Position numbers and translations under genes: made by a program. A model generated the notes under the pieces. The model had not been told where the DNA came from, did not search any database, and saw only the letters and a list, made by a program, of their open reading frames with translations. Below, one piece after another: positions 42,411-52,125 of a stretch of DNA of 64,000 bases (position 1 is the stretch's first letter; the number at the start of each line of letters is the position of its first letter). This DNA is from Alkalicoccus daliensis (GTDB lineage Bacteria; Bacillota; Bacilli; Bacillales; Salisediminibacteriaceae), in NCBI RefSeq assembly GCF_900103955.1, contig NZ_FNIL01000005.1:155100-219099 (forward strand). Reading direction: 5' to 3'.

Positions 42411-43364
42411 ATGAAATTACGTTACGCAGTTTTACTTCTATGTGCCCTCTCCTTTTCAAGTTTGTTTGTCGGCGTCAGTTCTCTTTCGCTGTTTGATGTG
42501 TGGCAGATGACGGAGGAGCAGCGGCAGATTTTCTGGTCGAGCAGGATGCCCAGGTTATTAAGTATTCTTATGGCAGGCGCAGGTATGGCCATTGCCGGAC
42601 TGGTAATGCAGCAGCTGACCCAGAACAAATTCGTTTCCCCTACTACAGCAGGTACAATGGATGCGGCGAGGCTGGGAATGCTTGTATCAATGCTTGCTTT
42701 TGCCGGCGCTTCTTCCCTTGTGAGGATCTCAGTGGCAGTTGCTTTCGCTGTTGCGGGAACCTTCATCTTCATGTACATATTAGAACGGGTAAGAGGAAAA
42801 GACCCGATTTTTATTCCGCTGGTAGGGTTGATGTTCGGAAATATCCTTGGGTCCATCACCATGTTTTTTGCATACAGATATGATCTGATTCAAAACATGA
42901 CTGCCTGGCTGCAGGGGAATTTTGCAACGATTATTACCGGACAGTATGAGCTTTTATGGTTTGTCGTGCCAATTGTAGGATTCACCTATTGGTATGCGGA
43001 CCGTATCACTGTAGTAGGGATGGGAGAATCTTTCGCGAAAAACGTAGGAGTATCCTATCGGACGGTAGTAAATATTGGCTTAATTCTCGTTGCAGTAATG
43101 ACTTCTTTGATTGTCCTCACAGTAGGGATGATTCCGTTTCTCGGATTGATCATTCCGAATATCGTTACCATCTTTCGAGGAGATCATATGAGGAAAAACC
43201 TTCCTTTTACAGCAGTGTTCGGTGCAATTTTTGTCTTAGTATGTGATTTATTCGGACGAACGATTATTTACCCTTACGAAATTCCCATTGGTTTAACTGT
43301 TGGAGTCATCGGCAGCGGATTGTTCCTCTATCTCTTATTGAGGAGGCAGCGCTATGGGCTCTAA
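42411..43364 (+). CDS. yclN: Siderophore ABC importer permease, YclN-like
   Basis: One of two FecCD-type permeases for a ferric siderophore. The 317-residue protein has about nine membrane segments; SRMPRLLSILMAGAGMAIAGLVMQQLTQNKFVSPTTAGTMD is the start of the conserved permease core, and FLGLIIPNIVTIFRGDHMRKNLP is the ATPase-coupling region. In B. subtilis yclNOPQ imports petrobactin; gene order and size match here. GGAGGAGC precedes the ATG at 42411; the longer open frame upstream covers the Fur box. It overlaps the next gene by 11 bp. Confidence 0.9.
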   Translation: MKLRYAVLLLCALSFSSLFVGVSSLSLFDVWQMTEEQRQIFWSSRMPRLLSILMAGAGMAIAGLVMQQLTQNKFVSPTTAGTMDAARLGMLVSMLAFAGASSLVRISVAVAFAVAGTFIFMYILERVRGKDPIFIPLVGLMFGNILGSITMFFAYRYDLIQNMTAWLQGNFATIITGQYELLWFVVPIVGFTYWYADRITVVGMGESFAKNVGVSYRTVVNIGLILVAVMTSLIVLTVGMIPFLGLIIPNIVTIFRGDHMRKNLPFTAVFGAIFVLVCDLFGRTIIYPYEIPIGLTVGVIGSGLFLYLLLRRQRYGL

Positions 43365-44301
43365 ATGGAAAATTATTTTACTTATCCTGGTGACACTTGT
43401 GCTTTCTACGGTCTTTATGACAATCGGAGCTGATGGGAATTGGGAATACGTGCTCCCGAGACGCGGAAAAATGCTCGCAGCTTTCGCACTGACCGGCGGG
43501 GCAATTGCTTATTCAACAGTAGTTTTCCAGACCATTACCGGTAATCGTATTTTAACACCGAATATTATCGGGCTGGATTCGCTTTATTTACTGGTGCAGA
43601 CCTTTATTATATTTGTGTTTGGGTCACTCAGTTTCGTAATGACAACTGCGAATGTGAATTTTGTTTTATCGAGTTTCATTATGGTTGGTTTCGCATTTTT
43701 ATTTTATAAACTTCTCTTTCGGGGAGAAAAGCATCAGCTTTACTTTTTGCTTCTCGTAGGTTTTGTGTTGGGAACTTTCTTTTCGAGTTTAACGACATTT
43801 ATGCAGGTGCTGATGGATCCAAATGAATTCCAGACAGTACAGAACAGGATGTTTGCAAGCTTTCAGCGTGTAGAAACAGATCTGTTATTCATTACAGGAA
43901 CTGTATTTGCCATCCTGACGCTGCTGGGTCTCCGTTACCGTCCTTATTTGGATGTTATTGCACTCGGAAAAGATCATGCAGTTAATTTAGGAGTTCCTTA
44001 TGATCGAATAGTCAAAAGGCTGCTCATCCTTGTAGCAGCACTTATTTCCATAGCGACAGCTCTCGTAGGACCGATTATGTTCCTCGGGCTGCTGGTAGCA
44101 AATGTCACCTACGAACTGATGAGAACATATGAACATCGGGTGCTGCTGCCGGCAAGTATGCTGGTAGGAATGAGTTCGCTTCTGCTGGGGCAGCTGGTAG
44201 TAGAGCATGTCTTTACTTTTAACACTACATTGAGTGTCATCATAAACTTTGTCGGGGGTGTGTATTTCCTCTGGCTGATATTAAAGGAGAGAAAATCATG
44301 A
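43354..44301 (+). CDS. yclO: Siderophore ABC importer permease, YclO-like
   Basis: Second FecCD permease, 315 residues. RRGKMLAAFALTGGAIAYSTVVFQTITGNRILTPNIIGLDSLY is the paralogous equivalent of the YclN core and GPIMFLGLLVANVTYELMRTYEHRVLLPAS the coupling region. It overlaps the gene before by 11 bp and the ATPase by 4 bp, so the operon is translationally coupled. Confidence 0.9.
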   Translation: MGSKWKIILLILVTLVLSTVFMTIGADGNWEYVLPRRGKMLAAFALTGGAIAYSTVVFQTITGNRILTPNIIGLDSLYLLVQTFIIFVFGSLSFVMTTANVNFVLSSFIMVGFAFLFYKLLFRGEKHQLYFLLLVGFVLGTFFSSLTTFMQVLMDPNEFQTVQNRMFASFQRVETDLLFITGTVFAILTLLGLRYRPYLDVIALGKDHAVNLGVPYDRIVKRLLILVAALISIATALVGPIMFLGLLVANVTYELMRTYEHRVLLPASMLVGMSSLLLGQLVVEHVFTFNTTLSVIINFVGGVYFLWLILKERKS

Positions 44302-45056
44302 TATTAGCAGAATCAGTAACAAAGCAGTATGGAGCAGCTGCCGTGGTAGACGAAGTCACAGCTTCCATACGCGAAGGTACGATGACAACTTTTATCGGGC
44401 CCAATGGAGCTGGGAAAAGCACTCTTCTTTCTATGGTCAGCCGGCTGTTAAAAAGGGATGGAGGCTCTGTTTCTATCGATGGAATGCCGATGGAGCATTT
44501 TCATGACAAAGAGCTTGCGAAAAAATTGGCAATTTTAAAACAGTCCAATGAAATGAATGTCCGCCTCTCTATCTATGATCTTGTCTCGTTCGGCCGTTTC
44601 CCTTATTCCAGGGGACGTTTGACCGCTGAAGATCGACGGGTAATTGACGAGTCGATCGCTTATGTGGAATTGGAAAGCATGCAGAATAAATATCTGGATG
44701 AATTAAGCGGGGGTCAGCGGCAACGTGCTTTTATTGCTATGATCCTCGCGCAGGATACCGATTATATTCTGCTGGATGAGCCTTTAAATAATCTGGATAT
44801 GCGCCATTCTGTACAAATTATGAAGGTACTGCGGTCGTTGGTGGATGATTTAGGAAAGACAGTGGTGCTCGTTGTACATGATATTAACTTCGCTTCCTGC
44901 TACTCGGATTTTATTTTAGCAATGAAAAACGGAAAAGTAGTGAAAGAAGGACGTACATGGGAAGTAATTCATCCGGATCATTTAAAAGAAATATATGATA
45001 TGGATTTTCAGGTGCAAGAGATTAATAACCAAAAAATATGTGTGTACTTTTCATAA
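44298..45056 (+). CDS. yclP: Siderophore ABC importer ATPase, YclP-like
   Basis: Drives uptake by ATP hydrolysis on the cytoplasmic side. The 252-residue FepC-type ATPase has Walker A GPNGAGKSTLLS near 35, Q-loop LKQSNEMN, signature LDELSGGQRQRAFIAMILAQ, Walker B YILLDEPLNNLD and H-loop VLVVHDIN. It overlaps the permease by 4 bp. Confidence 0.92.
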   Translation: MILAESVTKQYGAAAVVDEVTASIREGTMTTFIGPNGAGKSTLLSMVSRLLKRDGGSVSIDGMPMEHFHDKELAKKLAILKQSNEMNVRLSIYDLVSFGRFPYSRGRLTAEDRRVIDESIAYVELESMQNKYLDELSGGQRQRAFIAMILAQDTDYILLDEPLNNLDMRHSVQIMKVLRSLVDDLGKTVVLVVHDINFASCYSDFILAMKNGKVVKEGRTWEVIHPDHLKEIYDMDFQVQEINNQKICVYFS

Positions 45057-45088
45057 AAAATTCAAAAGAAAATTCAGGAGGAACTATC

Positions 45089-46162
45089 ATGAAAAAAATA
45101 ACATCAATTACATTGTTTACAGGAGTTTTACTGCTTGGAGCATGCGGATCGGAAGCTGATTCTTCCAGCAGCAATGAAGCAGATAATGCCGGTAATGCGA
45201 ATAATACTGCAGAAGAAGCAGAGAACAATACAGCTGCAGAAAGCAATGAAACAGAAGAAAATAACGAAGTAGAAAACAATTCTTCAGAAGATAATGAGGC
45301 TGAAAACGAAGCAGCCGGGGAAGAAACTTTAACAATTACCCATGAGCTTGGTGAAACAGAAGTACCTGTAAACCCGGAGCGTGTCGTAGTTTTTGACTTC
45401 GGTGTACTTGATACGATGCAGGCACTGGGAGAAGAACCAATTGCGCTTCCTCAGGCAAACGTTCCTTCCTACTTATCTGATTATGCAGCAAATACTTATG
45501 AAAATGCAGGAACGCTTTTCGAGCCGGACTTTGAAGCAATCTACGGCTGGGAGCCGGATTTAATTATTATTGGCGGCCGTACTGCAGAAGCTTACGATGA
45601 CCTAAATGATATTGCGCCTACAGTTCTTATGGCTGTAGACCAGGAAAATTACATTGAAACTTTTGAAGAGCAGGTAACAACGTTAGGAGAAATCTTCGAT
45701 AAAGAAGAAGCAGCCGCAGAAGCACTAGCAGATGTTCAGGAAGACCTGGAAGCACTGCAGGCAGAGACAGGGGAAGAAAACGGCTTAATGGTAATGGTAA
45801 ATGAAGGCTCTTTAAGCGCATATGGGCCTGGCTCCCGCTTTGGAATTCTGCATAATGAATTCGGGATTACTCCAGCCGACGAGAATATTGAAGACTCGAG
45901 TCATGGACAGAACGTTTCTTTTGAATACGTCCTGGAAACAAATCCTGACACCCTTTTTGTACTTGACCGGGGAGCTGTAGTAAGTGACGGAGAAGAAGAA
46001 TCTGCTGAAGAAGTACTGGATAATGATATTATTAACCAGACAAACGCAGCACAGAATGATAATATCGTACACTTGTCACCGGACTACTGGTACCTGGCAG
46101 CAGGCGGTGTTACTTCAGTAAAAGAAATGATTGCAGAAGTACAGGCAGGAATTTCTGAGTAA
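45089..46162 (+). CDS. yclQ: Siderophore-binding lipoprotein, YclQ-like
   Basis: Captures the ferric siderophore outside the membrane for YclNOP. The 357-residue lipoprotein has a signal with lipobox LLLGACG (Cys19), then an unusually long Glu/Asn-rich linker (about 20-80) and the type III periplasmic-binding fold: VNPERVVVFDFGVLDTMQALG, PDLIIIGGRTAEAYDDLNDIAPT, YVLETNPDTLFVLDRG and LSPDYWYLAAGG. The siderophore specificity is inferred from gene order and YclQ similarity. The ATG at 45089 has AGGAGGAA upstream; the longer frame was rejected. It is the last gene of the operon. Confidence 0.9.
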   Translation: MKKITSITLFTGVLLLGACGSEADSSSSNEADNAGNANNTAEEAENNTAAESNETEENNEVENNSSEDNEAENEAAGEETLTITHELGETEVPVNPERVVVFDFGVLDTMQALGEEPIALPQANVPSYLSDYAANTYENAGTLFEPDFEAIYGWEPDLIIIGGRTAEAYDDLNDIAPTVLMAVDQENYIETFEEQVTTLGEIFDKEEAAAEALADVQEDLEALQAETGEENGLMVMVNEGSLSAYGPGSRFGILHNEFGITPADENIEDSSHGQNVSFEYVLETNPDTLFVLDRGAVVSDGEEESAEEVLDNDIINQTNAAQNDNIVHLSPDYWYLAAGGVTSVKEMIAEVQAGISE

Positions 46163-46212
46163 TAACCCGCTGATTTCAGGAAAAAATAGAAGCAGCACGT
46201 ATTATAGAGAAA

Positions 46213-47334
46213 AGGCTGTTGAAAAAGTACTTTTTTTGTATAAGTATTCGATTTTATGCTTTTGTCTCTGAAGTGTCGCTTTCCTGAGGGAACTCTCTCC
46301 GCGAACCTGCCTTCTTAAAAGAAAGCTCTGTTAATGTTCAGTGTTGATAATAATAGAAGACTTCGCTGCAACTCGGCAGGCTTGCCGTGGAGGAGATCTC
46401 CGGGTAGACTAACGTCTTCCGGGATCTTCCGACCTCCTTCTGCCAGAGGCGGTATGAACTTTCACCGCCGAAAGCATTTGTGCAGCCGACCAAATGCTCT
46501 TAAAGTCCTCTTTACGTTCTTTGTGCGGAGGACTGTTGGTCGAGCGGAGCAATGCTCTCTTTAATACAGGCGTCCGCCGGTTTTCGCTTCGTTCTTTCCT
46601 TTGTAAAACAAAAGAGAGGGACTGTTTTGTTTCATACTTTCTTCTCCATAAAAAACGAAGCCAAGGTGGTTTAGACGCCTGCGGAAAAAGAAAGCGTGAA
46701 GATCGAAGGTTCGTCTCGCACTGCAGACGAACTCGTAAAGCAGGTGTGAAGCCAGCCGGGCTCTTGAATCCAAGAAAGACGGTTTAGTCTTGCTTGGATT
46801 GGCTGCGCGGAACCCTGCTTATTTCGAAGGGATAGTTGAAGGTTTTCTCCGCGGCAGGCGAAGAAAAAAGATCCTTAGGCGTACCTTTCTTATATCAACA
46901 CTAGCTTTAACAGAGCCTAAAAGAAAAGCATGGCTTCACGAAAGCAAAGAGCTCTTTCCAGTGCTTTCAAGATCATTGGCTGGTTTCGCGCATGCTTACT
47001 ATATTTTCCCAGAAAGAACGCCTGGGAAGATATAAGAATCGTTCAAATCCTCCAGGAGTCGACTCTTCTGCGACTGCAGCATGATTAAGGGAGGCAATGG
47101 TTTTATACGAAACCGCAGAGATATGAACACTTTTTCTTCGAAAATGAATTTTCTCCATAGCGCCCGGCGGTGACGCCAGTGGGATTGAAGCGCAGTCTGA
47201 AGATCCTTTGTAATGCCAAGAAGCATTACAAATAGCTGAAGACAAGCCCACGGCAAGCTTCCGCCGAAAAGCGGAGGAGAACCTATACGCAGCAAATCAT
47301 AAATATACAAAATTTCTTACTTTATAAACACTCT
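46213..47334. repeat. Dispersed repeat type A, copy 2, interrupted by a nested element
   Basis: The left 110 bp (AGGCTGTTGAAAAAGTAC onwards) match copy 1, and 47040-47334 match the right part of copy 1 (CTCCAGGAGTCGACTCTTC, CCATAGCGCCCGGCGG, GCGGAGGAGAACC, ACTTTATAAACACTCT). The about 800 bp between is foreign sequence, including the type B element. GAGAAA flanks both ends (46207-46212 and 47335-47340), consistent with a 6-bp target duplication. The frames in this segment are not credible genes. Confidence 0.78.
46325..46916. repeat. Nested repeat type B, 592 bp, with terminal inverted repeats
   Basis: Left end GCTCTGTTAATGTTCAGTG, right end reverse complement GCTCTGTTAAAGCTAGTG, both followed by TTGATA: about 24-bp imperfect terminal inverted repeats. 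A related right end lies at 4300-4323. No transposase frame is visible inside. Confidence 0.68.
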
Positions 47335-47337
47335 GAG

Positions 47338-47368
47338 AAAAGGCTGTCCCTTCAGGGGATGGCCTTTT
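47338..47368 (+). terminator. Terminator beside repeat A copy 2
   Basis: AAAAGGCTGTCCC and GGGGATGGCCTTTT pair around TTCA, with Ts after. The siderophore operon has no other clear terminator, so this may originally have ended it before the repeat inserted. Confidence 0.7.
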
Positions 47369-47394
47369 TCCGCATTGATTTTACATATTCGCAC

Positions 47395-47600
47395 TGTAAA
47401 AGCTGGGTTTTTATAAGGAAGGCGCGCCTGCGGCGGAGATCTTCTCCAAGACGAGCTGAGCGGAAGCGAAGTTTTTCCATATTCTCAATGGCTGCGTAGA
47501 ACCCTGCTGTCTGTGGATCGATGGAAGCCCCGCTCTGTTAAAGAAATCAGTCGGGAACAAGCCCTTGAGTAAGCCTCATTGAGAGGGCAGCAGCAAAATA
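47395..47600 (-). repeat. Dispersed repeat type C, copy 2 (reverse orientation)
   Basis: On the minus strand AGTAAGCCTC... reads as the family of 4088-4179 and 63798-64000: shared AAGCCCTTG/GAACAAGC, GACTGATTTCT, and GGCTTCCAT-GATCCACAGACAGCAGGG (the last also at 63931-63958). It also carries GCTCTGTTAAAG (47524), the type B terminal sequence. Confidence 0.65.
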
Positions 47601-47754
47601 TATATCTTATAAACGGACTCTTTTCAAGGAAGCTTAAATATTAATAAAAATAAATACATATCTTAGTTATAAATCTTGAAGACCAGGGTATGGAATATAA
47701 GCTGACAGCCCTTTTAAAGGTTACATAGTCTTTAGCAGCAATAAAATCAGTTTA

Positions 47755-47763
47755 TGCTATAAT
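47755..47763 (+). promoter_or_regulatory. Extended -10 promoter of the AGCS gene
   Basis: TGCTATAAT is a perfect extended -10 box; the -35 is poor, as usual for this class. The start site would be about 45 bp before the ATG. Confidence 0.6.
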
Positions 47764-47812
47764 AGCTGAGGGAAAAATTCTTGTAATTGAAATGGAAAAA
47801 GGAGGAAATGAT

Positions 47813-49249
47813 ATGACTGACTGGTTTTCTGCAGATACCTGGTTCGGAAGCCTTGTAGACCTGGGAAATGATTTACTTTGGACATACGTACTTATTATCT
47901 TTTTACTTGGTCTTGGACTTTTCTTAACAATCCGAACCAACTTTGTTCAATTCCGGTTATTGCCTGCAATGATCCGGGAGCTGTTTAAAGGAACAGATCG
48001 CACGCCTTTTAAAGAGGGGAAAGGAACAACGCCTTTTCAGGCTTTTGCAATTAGTACTGCAGCGCGTGTAGGTACTGGAAACTTAGCAGGTGTAGCGATT
48101 GCTATCTCCGTAGGTGGGCCTGGTGCTATCTTCTGGATGTGGATTGTAGCACTGATCGGGGCTGCTACCGGCTTTGTCGAAAGTACCCTGGCACAGATCT
48201 ACAAAGTGAAAGATAAAGATGGATTCCGCGGCGGTCCTGCATACTATATGCAGAGAGGACTGGGCTCCCGGGGAATGGGGATTCTGTTTGCCGTACTCAT
48301 GGTCCTTTGTTTTGGGTTAATATTCAACGGCGTACAGACACATACTATTTCCGATGCGTTTGTAGGAGCTTTTGATATTCCACCGATTGTAATTGGTATC
48401 ATTATTGCAGCAATGATGGCCTTTATCATTTTTGGAGGCATCCGGCGTATTGCAGTAGTAGCAGAAGTAATTGTGCCTATTTTTGCGGTTACATATGTCA
48501 TTGGAGCGTTAGTCATTATGATTATTAATTTTGACCAGGTTCCTGGAGTATTTGCTCTTATCTTCAGCAATGCCTTCGGCTTGGAAGAAGTTGTCGGCGG
48601 GGGTATTGGTGCAGCAATTATGACCGGGGTGCAGCGTGGCCTCTTCTCCAACGAAGCTGGTATGGGTAGTGCACCGAACGCTGCAGCGACAGTTTACGTA
48701 AATCATCCAGTAAAACAAGGACTCGTGCAGTCACTTGGTGTACTGGTAGATACAATTGTAATCTGTTCTGCCACTGCGTTTATTATTCTGTTAACCGATG
48801 TGTATACGGTAGGAGATATGGAAGGAATTCAGCTGACGCAGATGGCACTGGCAGAGCACGTGGGAGAAGGCGCAACCATATTTGTTACGCTCGCTGTATT
48901 TTTCTTCGCATTCAGCTCACTGCTTGGAAACTATTATTACGGTCAGGTAAATATAGAATTTATATCAGAGAAACCGATCTATCTGACGCTGTTCCGTATT
49001 ACTTTCCTGCTCATGATTCTTGCAGGTGCGACAGCGGATCTTGAAATCATCTGGGCAATGGCAGACTTGTTTATGGGCTCCATGGCACTGGTAAACCTCA
49101 TCGCAGTTCTGTTGCTTGGACACATTGCAATTAAAGCACTGCGTCATTATCAGAACCAGACGCGCAGAGGACTCGATCCTACTTTCTACCGCGACAGCGT
49201 GAAAGGTATTAAAAATATTGAAAGCTGGGGTTCCAAGCACGATAAGTAA
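47813..49249 (+). CDS. Sodium:alanine/glycine symporter (AGCS family)
   Basis: Imports alanine, glycine or a similar amino acid with Na+. The 478-residue membrane protein has about 10 membrane segments and the AGCS signatures FAISTAARVGTGNLAGVAIAISVGGPGAIFWMW near residue 80, AQIYKVKDKDGFRGGPAYYMQRG and GLFSNEAGMGSAPNAAATVYVNHPVKQG. AAGGAGG lies eight bases before the ATG at 47813; the short upstream extension in the frame is not used. Monocistronic with its own promoter and terminator. Alanine, glycine and glutamine cannot be told apart by eye. Confidence 0.88.
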   Translation: MTDWFSADTWFGSLVDLGNDLLWTYVLIIFLLGLGLFLTIRTNFVQFRLLPAMIRELFKGTDRTPFKEGKGTTPFQAFAISTAARVGTGNLAGVAIAISVGGPGAIFWMWIVALIGAATGFVESTLAQIYKVKDKDGFRGGPAYYMQRGLGSRGMGILFAVLMVLCFGLIFNGVQTHTISDAFVGAFDIPPIVIGIIIAAMMAFIIFGGIRRIAVVAEVIVPIFAVTYVIGALVIMIINFDQVPGVFALIFSNAFGLEEVVGGGIGAAIMTGVQRGLFSNEAGMGSAPNAAATVYVNHPVKQGLVQSLGVLVDTIVICSATAFIILLTDVYTVGDMEGIQLTQMALAEHVGEGATIFVTLAVFFFAFSSLLGNYYYGQVNIEFISEKPIYLTLFRITFLLMILAGATADLEIIWAMADLFMGSMALVNLIAVLLLGHIAIKALRHYQNQTRRGLDPTFYRDSVKGIKNIESWGSKHDK

Positions 49250-49305
49250 TACCCTGTTCAAACTAATACAATGTATGAAACTTAAACACAGCTGTGAAAT
49301 TTGCA

Positions 49306-49337
49306 GAAAGCTCTCTCCGGAAGCGGAGGGAGCTTTT
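49306..49337 (+). terminator. Intrinsic terminator of the AGCS gene
   Basis: AAAGCTCTCTCCG and CGGAGGGAGCTTTT with T run, about 57 bp after the stop. Confidence 0.85.
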
Positions 49338-49773
49338 TGTGATTTAATAACGGCGAATTACAGATAATAAGAAGTACGCTGCGTTAGAGATAAATGTTTC
49401 CCCGGGCACTGGGCCCCGTTGAAAAAGTAATAAGGATATCTCGTATTATTACATGTAGGGATTTCTTTCATAACGAACATTATATTAATATTTTGACGAA
49501 ACATTCGGCAACTCTCCGGAAAAATATATTCAGGAAATTCGTGGAAGTAATAATTTATTAAAATATGAAACTTAAGTAGTGAATTAAAGAAAAAACAATA
49601 AAAATTCAACTGATATTTAAAGTATTAGTCTTTTTTACTTATTCTTTTTTAGTGCTAAAGCGACTAAAAAGCAACAAATGAATTTATTTGATAAATCTGG
49701 AAGGGGAAAATGTGTTTTTACTATAATAAATCCGGGGAATTGGTTATTAAAGGAATGAAGGAGGCAAAGTAAT
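49338..49773. other. Intergenic region with a repeat-A-like end
   Basis: 436 AT-rich bases before the DinB gene. CGTTGAAAAAGTA at 49428-49440 matches the terminal sequence of repeat A (CTGTTGAAAAAGTA) at 13 of 14 positions, possibly a remnant. No gene is seen; the DinB promoter must lie at its right end. Confidence 0.4.
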
Positions 49774-50232
49774 ATGAAAAAAGATAATAAATATTATAAA
49801 GAAAAATTTTTATCCCATCGTAAAGTGACCAGATCACTTGTCAATAAAATCCCTGAAGCGCACTTAAATCATAAACCGACTGCCACTGCGATGACAGCGG
49901 AAGAACTAATCATGCATACCCTGGATATTACCCACCATATTATCTGTCTGGCTGCACAGAGACCTTATCAAAAGCTTTACTGTGACACAGAAAAGGTGAG
50001 CCTTCTTGAATTAGTAGATCGATATACTGATACCTCGGTGAAACTTTTGGAAGGGATCGATGAAGAAATGATGCAGCATCCTATCGATGCATCACAAACT
50101 CTGGGAATTAAAGCACCTGCCTGGAGATTAGTCGAAATCGCTGTAGAACATGAGATAAACCATAAAGGAAATTTGTTTGTATATGTAAGAGAAATGGGAT
50201 ACAATCATCTGCCTTCATTCGTAAAGCTGTAA
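49774..50232 (+). CDS. DinB family protein
   Basis: A 152-residue four-helix protein of the DinB/YfiT-like superfamily. Conserved histidines in ELIMHTLDITHHI and VEHEINHKGNLFVYVREMG would bind one divalent metal. The family includes thiol-S-transferases and DNA-damage-induced proteins; the substrate is unknown. GAAGGAGGC lies upstream of the ATG. Monocistronic, with a terminator. Confidence 0.82.
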   Translation: MKKDNKYYKEKFLSHRKVTRSLVNKIPEAHLNHKPTATAMTAEELIMHTLDITHHIICLAAQRPYQKLYCDTEKVSLLELVDRYTDTSVKLLEGIDEEMMQHPIDASQTLGIKAPAWRLVEIAVEHEINHKGNLFVYVREMGYNHLPSFVKL

Positions 50233-50240
50233 GCACGCTG

Positions 50241-50269
50241 CCTGTTGACAAATATCAACAGGTTTTTTT
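50241..50269 (+). terminator. Intrinsic terminator of the DinB gene
   Basis: CCTGTTGA and TCAACAGG pair around CAAATA, followed by seven Ts. Confidence 0.9.
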
Positions 50270-50567
50270 GTGTCATATTAAATCGTTTAAAGTTAATTCC
50301 TGGAAAGCCTTCACCGGCAGTGGCATAGCAATAGAGCTTTTACGATATATAGAAAGTTTTTAGCATACTTATGAACTACTTAATTATTTACTTATTGGCA
50401 ATAAATACATTAAAAAGATTTGTTTTTCTAAGTGTTAAGAAAAATAATGAAAATAATGAGCATAAAGTTGTGTAATTTTTGTCGAAAAATGTTTATAATT
50501 AAAATATAAGGGTACAAAAGATTAGAACTATAGTATTGATGAAATTGTGGAGAGAGGGAGAATGGAA
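50270..50567. other. Intergenic region before the chemoreceptor gene
   Basis: 300 AT-rich bases. I looked for the sigma-D motif (TAAA-N15-GCCGATAA) common before chemotaxis genes and did not find it; ATAATTAAAATATAAGGG near 50488 may be an ordinary promoter. Confidence 0.4.
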
Positions 50568-52097
50568 ATGCAGGGAAGAAAAAATGTTATTATGCTGGGG
50601 TTTGCTGGATTTGTATTATTGTTGTCAGTTTTTGTTCACGTGATGCATCGGGAAGTGGGGTGGCTCGATACCTATTTGCTTTTATCGCAGGTGCAGAGTT
50701 CCCAGCCGGCAAGCTTGACCCCGGCATTAAATTTTCTGCTTTTTCTGCCCTTTATCATATTTGGAACGGCAGTGGTTTTCTTTTTAAAGAACAAAGAACA
50801 TGCCTGGATGCCAGTTTTGATTATGCTGACACTTACCTTTGGAAGCATTTCTATTATTGCCGGCGGAGATGGAATGGTAGAATATCATTTTTCCATTTTT
50901 ATGGTACTTGCGAGTCTTGCTTATTTTGACAGTATAAGATTAGTACTTATCAGCACGATCATTTTTGCCATTCAGCATCTTGCGGGATATTTTACTGTTC
51001 CTGAGCTGCTCTGCGGCACTTCAGATTATCCATTTTATTTATTAATGATTCATGCAGTATTTCTTATCTTTACGGCAGGGGTAATTATCATTCAGCTGGT
51101 GGCCAGACAGCGGTATTATGCAGCTGTAGCTGCACAGGAAAATAAAAATAAAGGTACAATCGATGAATTAATTAACAAATTAAAAACTACTGCCGGGAGT
51201 GTGGTAGGCAGTGTAAAAGAGTTGAAATCCGGTGTAGATACAGTAACAAATTCCTCTCAGGAAATAACAGGTGCCATAACAAATATGGTGGCAGGTGCGC
51301 AGCAGCAGCTGAGTGCTTCAGAGCAGACGCAGGCAGCTGCAGCACTGGCAGGTGAAAAGTCCAGACAGGTCACAGAGCAGGCGGAACAAAGTACGGACTC
51401 TGCAGAACTTGTGCTGGAGCAGGTAGCAGCAGGCAGGGTAAAAATGAAACAGTCAGAAGAGGCAATGTATAAAATAGAAGAAGGAGTTACAAGGATGGAC
51501 GAAGCCTCCCGACAGCTGGAGAAAAGATCTGCCGACATAGAGAAAACGCTCGATTTAATGACAGAGATTTCTGAGCAGACGAATTTGCTTGCACTGAACG
51601 CTGCTATCGAAGCAGCACGTGCAGGAGAAGCAGGAAGAGGCTTTGCAGTTGTAGCGGAGGAAGTGCGCAAACTCGCGGATCAATCCAAGAACTATGCCGG
51701 AAAGATAGCAGAGGTACTCCAGGAACTTATTCATGATTCTGAGAAAATGAATCAGGTTATGGAAGAAAGCAAAACCCATGTAAGTACCGGCACACAGGAG
51801 GTAAGACAAGCAAACGATATTTTCTCCACAATAAAAGAGCATATTGATATTGTAGTAGAACAAACAAAGCACTCTCATCAATTATCGAGAAATATGTCAG
51901 AAGAAACAAAAGAAATGGAAGCTGCAATTAAAGACGTTATATTTATTGCAGAGCAAAATAAAAATAGTTCCGATGAAATTTCTGAGAGTGCAGATGAACA
52001 AATGATGACTTATGCAAAGCTGGAGGAAATAAGCCGCCTGCTCCAAGGGCTTGCGGAAGAACTGGAAGCGCAGATAGAAGAAGTGCAGGCAGGTTAG
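50568..52097 (+). CDS. Membrane chemoreceptor-like protein without extracellular loop domain
   Basis: A 509-residue methyl-accepting protein. The N-terminal half (about 1-180) is a multi-pass membrane sensor with no periplasmic sensor domain and no [43 protein letters not shown], then [18 protein letters not shown] with His-rich positions and [17 protein letters not shown]. The C-terminal signalling domain has the canonical hairpin tip [38 protein letters not shown]. The start at 50568 is preferred because GGGAG lies about seven bases upstream. Methylation sites fall in [19 protein letters not shown]. The stimulus is unknown; the His-Phe-Phe pattern suggests a bound cofactor. Confidence 0.82.
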   Translation: MQGRKNVIMLGFAGFVLLLSVFVHVMHREVGWLDTYLLLSQVQSSQPASLTPALNFLLFLPFIIFGTAVVFFLKNKEHAWMPVLIMLTLTFGSISIIAGGDGMVEYHFSIFMVLASLAYFDSIRLVLISTIIFAIQHLAGYFTVPELLCGTSDYPFYLLMIHAVFLIFTAGVIIIQLVARQRYYAAVAAQENKNKGTIDELINKLKTTAGSVVGSVKELKSGVDTVTNSSQEITGAITNMVAGAQQQLSASEQTQAAAALAGEKSRQVTEQAEQSTDSAELVLEQVAAGRVKMKQSEEAMYKIEEGVTRMDEASRQLEKRSADIEKTLDLMTEISEQTNLLALNAAIEAARAGEAGRGFAVVAEEVRKLADQSKNYAGKIAEVLQELIHDSEKMNQVMEESKTHVSTGTQEVRQANDIFSTIKEHIDIVVEQTKHSHQLSRNMSEETKEMEAAIKDVIFIAEQNKNSSDEISESADEQMMTYAKLEEISRLLQGLAEELEAQIEEVQAG

Positions 52098-52125
52098 CCG
52101 GAAGAGCTCGCTCTGGAAGATGTGC

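Noticed and set aside
46494..46787. Several overlapping frames of 70-97 residues inside the 46.3-47.3 kb repeat mosaic
   Set aside because: Arginine- and Cys-rich shadows in repeat DNA; none has a start signal or a known domain, and no transposase motif is present.
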